Positions 6,351-9,999 of a stretch of 9,999 nucleotides of DNA are shown here, piece after piece. The stretch is from Bacteroidales bacterium (lineage in GTDB: Bacteria; Bacteroidota; Bacteroidia; Bacteroidales; VadinHA17): assembly GCA_003157055.1 (NCBI GenBank), contig PMIG01000310.1:1-9999 (forward strand), in the 5' to 3' direction. A program made the position numbers and the translations under genes. Within the stretch, counting starts at the first letter, position 1, and every line of letters starts with the position of its first letter. The notes below the pieces were generated by a model. The model had not been told where the DNA came from. It did not search any database and saw only the letters and a program-made list of their open reading frames with translations.

Positions 6351-6386
6351 ATATTAAATTAATATATCTATTATAATATAATAGAT
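6351..6386. promoter_or_regulatory. Two abutting palindromes just upstream of nadA, possible operator
   Basis: The first palindrome has arms ATATTAA (6351-6357) and TTAATAT (6359-6365) around a central A. The second, immediately after it, has 10-bp arms ATCTATTATA (6366-6375) and TATAATAGAT (6377-6386), again around a central A. The second ends 22 bp before the nadA ATG. Odd-length symmetric sites are typical of dimeric regulators, and NAD genes are commonly repressed (NrtR, NadR, NiaR in other bacteria), but no specific regulator can be assigned. Because the region is extremely AT-rich, chance palindromes are a real alternative; the paired G-C near each end of the longer one argues somewhat against chance. 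Confidence 0.35.
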
Positions 6387-6408
6387 GTTAATAAAGTCAA
6401 GAAGCTGA

Positions 6409-7362
6409 ATGAAAAATAAACCCGATTATATTTCAGAAATAAAAAGGATGAAGGAAGAAAAAAACGCAATCATCCTTGCTCACTATTATCAAACAGGAGA
6501 TATTCAGGATATTGCCGATTTTGTTGGCGACTCTCTTGCCCTGTCTCAAAAAGCTGCTTCAAATGATGCAGATATAATTCTTTTTGCCGGGGTCCTCTTT
6601 ATGGCTGAAACAGCAAAGATACTTGCTCCTGAAAAAAAAGTTCTACTTCCTGATTTGAACGCCGGCTGCTCTCTTGCCGATTCCTGCAAAGAAAAAGATT
6701 TCAAAAAATTTATTAAGGATAATCCTGGAAGAACAATAATTTCATATGTGAATACAACTGCAGAAATAAAGGCATTATCTGACATTGTCTGTACTTCTTC
6801 AAATGCAGTAAGTATAGTTAATTCTCTTCCGCCTGATGAAAAAATAATCTTTGCTCCAGACAGAAATCTTGGAAATTACGTTTTAAACCTTACAGGGCGT
6901 GATATGATTATATGGAATGGTACTTGTCATGTTCATGAAGAATTTTCTCTTGAGGCTATATTGAAATTGAAAGATCAGAATCGTGAATCTAAAATTATTG
7001 TGCATCCTGAATGTGAGCTACCGGTCAGAATGGTAGCTGATTATATTGGATCAACGGCCGCATTGCTTGAATTTACAAAAAAGGATAGTGGAAATTGTTA
7101 TATTGTAGCGACGGAACCGGGGATAATTCACCAGATGAAAAAGGAAAATCCCGATAAAATTTATATTCCTGCTCCTCCACGGGATTCTACATGTGGCTGC
7201 AGTGAATGTAATTTTATGAAGCTGATTACAATTGAAAAAATATATAATTGTCTTAAAAGTGAAAAACCTGAAATTAAGCTTAGCAAAAAAATAATCATTG
7301 CTGCACAGAAACCTATTCGAAGAATGCTTGATATTTCCGGAAAAAAGGTCACTGAAAAATGA
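6409..7362 (+). CDS. nadA: Quinolinate synthase A
   Basis: Condenses iminoaspartate with dihydroxyacetone phosphate to quinolinate in de novo NAD synthesis, using a [4Fe-4S] cluster. The 317-residue protein is the short form of the family and is complete. Seen: AHYYQTGDIQDIADFVGDSL (from residue 24), the first cluster Cys87 in LNAGCSLADSC, VNTTAEIKALSDIVCTSSNA, Cys173 in IWNGTCHVHEEF, HPECELP (199-205), the EPGIIHQMKKENPDK helix, and a Cys-rich stretch C262-G-C264-S-E-C267 followed by NFM. By analogy with the CPxM-type end of other NadA proteins, C267 is the most likely third ligand. The partners nadB and nadC are not in the window. The gene is visibly AT-richer than ruvB downstream. Its stop overlaps the start of the MORN-repeat gene by ATGA, so translation of the two is probably coupled. 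Confidence 0.97.
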   Translation: MKNKPDYISEIKRMKEEKNAIILAHYYQTGDIQDIADFVGDSLALSQKAASNDADIILFAGVLFMAETAKILAPEKKVLLPDLNAGCSLADSCKEKDFKKFIKDNPGRTIISYVNTTAEIKALSDIVCTSSNAVSIVNSLPPDEKIIFAPDRNLGNYVLNLTGRDMIIWNGTCHVHEEFSLEAILKLKDQNRESKIIVHPECELPVRMVADYIGSTAALLEFTKKDSGNCYIVATEPGIIHQMKKENPDKIYIPAPPRDSTCGCSECNFMKLITIEKIYNCLKSEKPEIKLSKKIIIAAQKPIRRMLDISGKKVTEK

Positions 7363-8912
7363 AGAAACTTTTTATAAATATCATTCTAACCTTCTGCGTA
7401 TCAGGATTATTCGCACAAGGCACAGAAACCGATAAAGATGGCTTCCATCAATTCAAGTATCCCAATGGAGTCATTTCCAGCGAAGGAATAATAAAAGACG
7501 GAAAACCAGAGGGTTATTGGAAAAGTTATTATGTTACAGGAGTAAAGAAATCAGAGGGAAAAAGAACAAGCTTTCTTCTTGACAGCCTCTGGCTATTTTA
7601 TGACCAGGCCGGAGATACCACTGAAAAAATAAGTTATCTGCTTGGGAAAAAAAATGGCTATTACCTGAAATATAAAAAAGAACCTCTGGTTGGACTGTAT
7701 GTGTGGTCGAGAGAATTATTTGCCGGCGACAGGAAAGAAGGTACAGGCTTTATATATTTTCCTGACGGAAAAGTGCAACAGGCAATTTCTTATAATTCAG
7801 GTAAAAAAGAAGGTTTGTCAAAGGAATTCGATGAAAACGGGAATATCGTTGTGCTTCTGGAGTATAATAACGACTTCCTGATAAGCAGGGAAAAAATAAA
7901 CAGAAGTGACAGCAAGGGGCTAAAGCAGGGATTGTGGATCGACTTCTTTCCAAACGGAACCAAAAAATGCGAAAAAACATATAAAGACGATCAGCTATAT
8001 GGTTATTATAAAGAATATGACATGAGGGGAAATCTGGTGCTGACCATGCTTTATGAAAATGGAGCCATTGTAAAGTCAAGGGTCGAAGACGAACCCGATG
8101 TTGAGATTGTAAACAAATATGACGATAATAATAAACTGATATATAGCGGTCCATATCGCAGCAAGGTTCCGGTTGGAGTACATCGTGAATATGGCGCCAA
8201 CGGAAAGGTTTCAAATTCATTTATTTATAACGATAACGGGTTGCTGCTGTCTGAAGGAATTGTGGATGAAGCAGGGAACCGAAACGGCAGATGGAAGGAT
8301 CTTTATGCTGATAAGACAACAGAAGCGGAAGGAACCTATACAGATAACCGGAAAACAGGAATATGGAAATTCTATAACCCCTCCGGCAAAATGGAACAGA
8401 CCGGGTCATTCAATAACGGAAGACCCGACGGTTTGTGGAAATGGTATTATGATAACGGAGCAATACTGAGAGAAGAGGAATACTTTCAGGGGCAGCGCGA
8501 TGGAACTTTTACAGAATATTCTGCAACGGGAGATGTTATAAGCCAGGGCCAGTATTCCGATGGGGAGAAAAATGGTGACTGGAAATCCAAAACAGGCAAC
8601 TTGAGTGAAGAAGGAAAATATATCCTGGGGCTGAAGGATGGCATATGGAAATCGTACTATCCGACCGGCAAATTAAGATTTAAAGGTAGTTTTGTGCAGG
8701 GAAATCCCGACGGGCAGCATATGTGGTATTTTGAAGACGGCAAGCCAAAGGAGGAACAGTATTACCGCAATGGGCTCAGGCAGAAAACCTGGAAAAAATT
8801 TAATGAGGATGGGGTTGCTATAATGACAATCACTTACAAGGATGATGTCGAAATTATTATAAACGGCGTTAAAATAAATCTTCCTGAAAGCAGTACAAAA
8901 CTTATTAAATAG
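7359..8912 (+). CDS. Secreted MORN-repeat (YwqK-like) protein
   Basis: The 517-residue protein begins with a signal peptide (MKKLFINIILTFCVSGLFAQ), with likely cleavage after A19 or Q20. Cys13 is not in a lipobox, so it is not an obvious lipoprotein. The rest is an array of about 16 degenerate units of 22-24 residues of the MORN_2 type, roughly G-x-W-K-x-Y-Y-x-x-G-K-x-x-x-E-G-x-Y-x-x-G, for example from residues 52, 191, 334, 358, 406 and 428. Units are regular from about 305 onward and less regular in the stretch 225-270. Relatives are often labelled 'YwqK family antitoxin', but export and the absence of a toxin gene argue against that role here. The likely form is an elongated beta-hairpin solenoid in the periplasm or at the outer membrane; ligand unknown. 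It overlaps nadA by 4 bp and precedes ruvB by 12 bp, so it sits inside an operon of unrelated housekeeping genes. Confidence 0.88.
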   Translation: MKKLFINIILTFCVSGLFAQGTETDKDGFHQFKYPNGVISSEGIIKDGKPEGYWKSYYVTGVKKSEGKRTSFLLDSLWLFYDQAGDTTEKISYLLGKKNGYYLKYKKEPLVGLYVWSRELFAGDRKEGTGFIYFPDGKVQQAISYNSGKKEGLSKEFDENGNIVVLLEYNNDFLISREKINRSDSKGLKQGLWIDFFPNGTKKCEKTYKDDQLYGYYKEYDMRGNLVLTMLYENGAIVKSRVEDEPDVEIVNKYDDNNKLIYSGPYRSKVPVGVHREYGANGKVSNSFIYNDNGLLLSEGIVDEAGNRNGRWKDLYADKTTEAEGTYTDNRKTGIWKFYNPSGKMEQTGSFNNGRPDGLWKWYYDNGAILREEEYFQGQRDGTFTEYSATGDVISQGQYSDGEKNGDWKSKTGNLSEEGKYILGLKDGIWKSYYPTGKLRFKGSFVQGNPDGQHMWYFEDGKPKEEQYYRNGLRQKTWKKFNEDGVAIMTITYKDDVEIIINGVKINLPESSTKLIK

Positions 8913-8924
8913 TTACTTTGCTCC

Positions 8925-9950
8925 ATGGAAGAGAACCTGGATATCAGGAATGAAGAAGTTTCTGCCGCGGATAAAGAACTTGAAAAACAACTCCGGCCGT
9001 TTACTTTTAGTGATTTTAAAGGGCAGCAACAGGTAATCGATAACCTTAAGGTTTTTGTCACTGCAGCAAAGCAAAGAAGTGAATCGCTCGACCATGTTCT
9101 GCTCCATGGACCTCCCGGGCTGGGAAAGACCACCCTGGCAGCAATAATCGCAAATGAACTTGGCGTAAACCTGAGAGTAACCTCCGGCCCCGTTCTTGAT
9201 AAACCTGGTGACCTTGCAGGCCTCCTTACCAACCTTGAGGAGGGAGATGTACTTTTCATCGACGAGATTCATCGCCTCAGTCCTGTGGTAGAAGAGTATC
9301 TTTACTCAGCCATGGAAGATTACCAGATAGATATTATGATCGATAAGGGGCCGAGCGCAAGAAGTGTACAACTTACGCTTAATAAGTTTACTTTGATCGG
9401 AGCCACTACCCGGTCAGGCCTTCTTACCAGCCCTCTGAGAGCCAGATTCGGTATAAAATTTCACCTTGAATATTACGACCGTGATGTGCTTTCGGGAATT
9501 GTAAAGCGCTCCGCAGGCATACTCAATATTAAAATCGATGAAAAGGCAGCTGGCGAGATTGCAAATAGAAGCCGGGGAACACCAAGAGTTGCAAATCTGC
9601 TTCTGCGAAGGATTCGCGATTTTGCACAGGTAAAGGGGTCGGGAAAGATAGATATTGAAATTACAAAGTACGGGCTTACTGCACTCAATATCGATCAGTA
9701 CGGACTTGATGAAATGGATAACAGGATCTTATCGGCAATCATTGATAAGTTCAACGGGGGACCGGTAGGAATTACTACCATTGCAACTGCAGTTGGAGAA
9801 GAGAGAGGAACAATCGAAGAGGTTTATGAGCCATTTCTGATTAAAGAGGGCTTCCTTAAAAGAACACCTCGTGGCCGCGAAGCCACAGAGCATGCATACA
9901 AACATCTCGGGAAACTTTTTGGGCGCGATTCAAACGGCACGCTCTTTTAA
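8925..9950 (+). CDS. ruvB: Holliday junction branch migration helicase subunit RuvB
   Basis: AAA+ motor that, with RuvA, drives branch migration of Holliday junctions in homologous recombination. The 341-residue protein is complete: a short N-tail, [11 protein letters not shown], Walker [10 protein letters not shown] (residues 62-70, Lys68 and Thr69), Walker B VLFIDEIH with Asp113-Glu114, sensor 1 GATTRSG (159-165), the arginine finger in SPLRARFG (Arg174, same number as in E. coli), sensor 2 RGTPR (217-221), and the C-terminal winged helix with [29 protein letters not shown]. The start ATG at 8925 lies 12 bp after the stop of the MORN gene; no Shine-Dalgarno is visible in the gap, so the gene is probably read from the nadA transcript. 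RuvA and RuvC are not in the window. Confidence 0.98.
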   Translation: MEENLDIRNEEVSAADKELEKQLRPFTFSDFKGQQQVIDNLKVFVTAAKQRSESLDHVLLHGPPGLGKTTLAAIIANELGVNLRVTSGPVLDKPGDLAGLLTNLEEGDVLFIDEIHRLSPVVEEYLYSAMEDYQIDIMIDKGPSARSVQLTLNKFTLIGATTRSGLLTSPLRARFGIKFHLEYYDRDVLSGIVKRSAGILNIKIDEKAAGEIANRSRGTPRVANLLLRRIRDFAQVKGSGKIDIEITKYGLTALNIDQYGLDEMDNRILSAIIDKFNGGPVGITTIATAVGEERGTIEEVYEPFLIKEGFLKRTPRGREATEHAYKHLGKLFGRDSNGTLF

Positions 9951-9999
9951 CGCGGAAAATCAATTAAAAACATTGCTGATCTTCTCAAGGCCTTTTTTA

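Larger units (their letters stand above)
5696..6408. other. AT-rich non-coding region between divergent rpiB and nadA
   Basis: About 710 bp without a supportable protein gene, tRNA or other recognised RNA. It is much richer in A and T than the flanking genes, especially from 6040 to 6408. It contains several inverted repeats (5904-5949, 5992-6036, 6351-6365, 6366-6386), listed separately, and one exact TAnnTTTG element at 6157. It must hold the promoters of both flanking units. No riboswitch class that I know was recognised. Confidence 0.75.

Noticed and set aside
7750..8220. Minus-strand ORF of 156 codons within the MORN-repeat gene
   Set aside because: The repeat gene has a signal peptide, regular units and flanking coupling; the antisense frame is His/Arg/Cys-rich in the way shadow frames are.
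7359..8912. MORN-repeat protein as the antitoxin of a toxin-antitoxin system
   Set aside because: The protein has an export signal and is flanked by nadA and ruvB; no toxin-like gene is present.
8834..9272. Two overlapping minus-strand ORFs of 119 and 141 codons at the start of ruvB
   Set aside because: They are antisense shadows of the conserved RuvB N-terminal and Walker regions, with no supporting motifs.
9960..9999. Minus-strand open frame of 12 codons ending in TGA at 9960-9962, which could be the tail of a gene convergent with ruvB
   Set aside because: Too short to recognise; the local pattern of tail-to-tail genes makes it plausible, but nothing in the residues (KKGLEKISNVFN) supports a family.

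Overview
The window looks like ordinary chromosome from a Bacteroidota (Bacteroidetes) bacterium, probably one of the moderately AT-rich Bacteroidales/Marinilabiliales-type lineages. Four things point there: matches to the Bacteroidota -7 promoter element TAnnTTTG ahead of several genes; almost no Shine-Dalgarno sequences; a secreted protein whose signal peptide ends in the typical 'FAQ'; and a membrane-anchored coiled-coil protein of a type I associate with this phylum. No transposase, integrase, tRNA, rRNA, CRISPR array or phage gene is visible, and every complete gene reads through without a frameshift.

Layout. Positions 2-556 hold the C-terminal part of an Nramp-type metal transporter, followed 20 bp later by a patatin-like phospholipase (577-1371). 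That gene meets endonuclease IV (nfo, minus strand) tail to tail with a 30-bp overlap. A coiled-coil membrane protein (2317-3222) faces hemW (minus) across a 4-bp gap; its likely terminator lies inside the hemW coding sequence. A small VanZ-like membrane protein (4437-4814) starts divergently from hemW, with facing promoter motifs, and overlaps by 8 bp the end of an Rrf2-type iron-sulfur regulator (minus). That regulator is the second gene of a two-gene minus-strand unit with rpiB. A very AT-rich non-coding stretch (5696-6408) containing several inverted repeats separates rpiB from a plus-strand run of nadA, a secreted MORN-repeat protein and ruvB. NadA and the MORN gene overlap by ATGA; ruvB follows after 12 bp.

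How the genes fit together. Most are unrelated housekeeping functions: DNA repair and recombination (Nfo, RuvB), NAD synthesis (NadA), pentose-phosphate metabolism (RpiB), heme handling (HemW), metal uptake (Nramp) and lipid hydrolysis (patatin). A loose iron/redox theme is present: Nramp imports Mn/Fe, HemW and NadA carry [4Fe-4S] clusters, and the Rrf2 protein has three cysteines and a histidine placed to bind one. Nothing in the sequence shows that they form one regulon.

I did not find a clear undescribed system. The parts most worth a second look are the structured AT-rich region upstream of nadA, the rpiB-rrf2 pair with its non-ATG start, the terminator embedded in hemW, and the two poorly understood proteins (coiled-coil membrane protein and secreted MORN-repeat protein).
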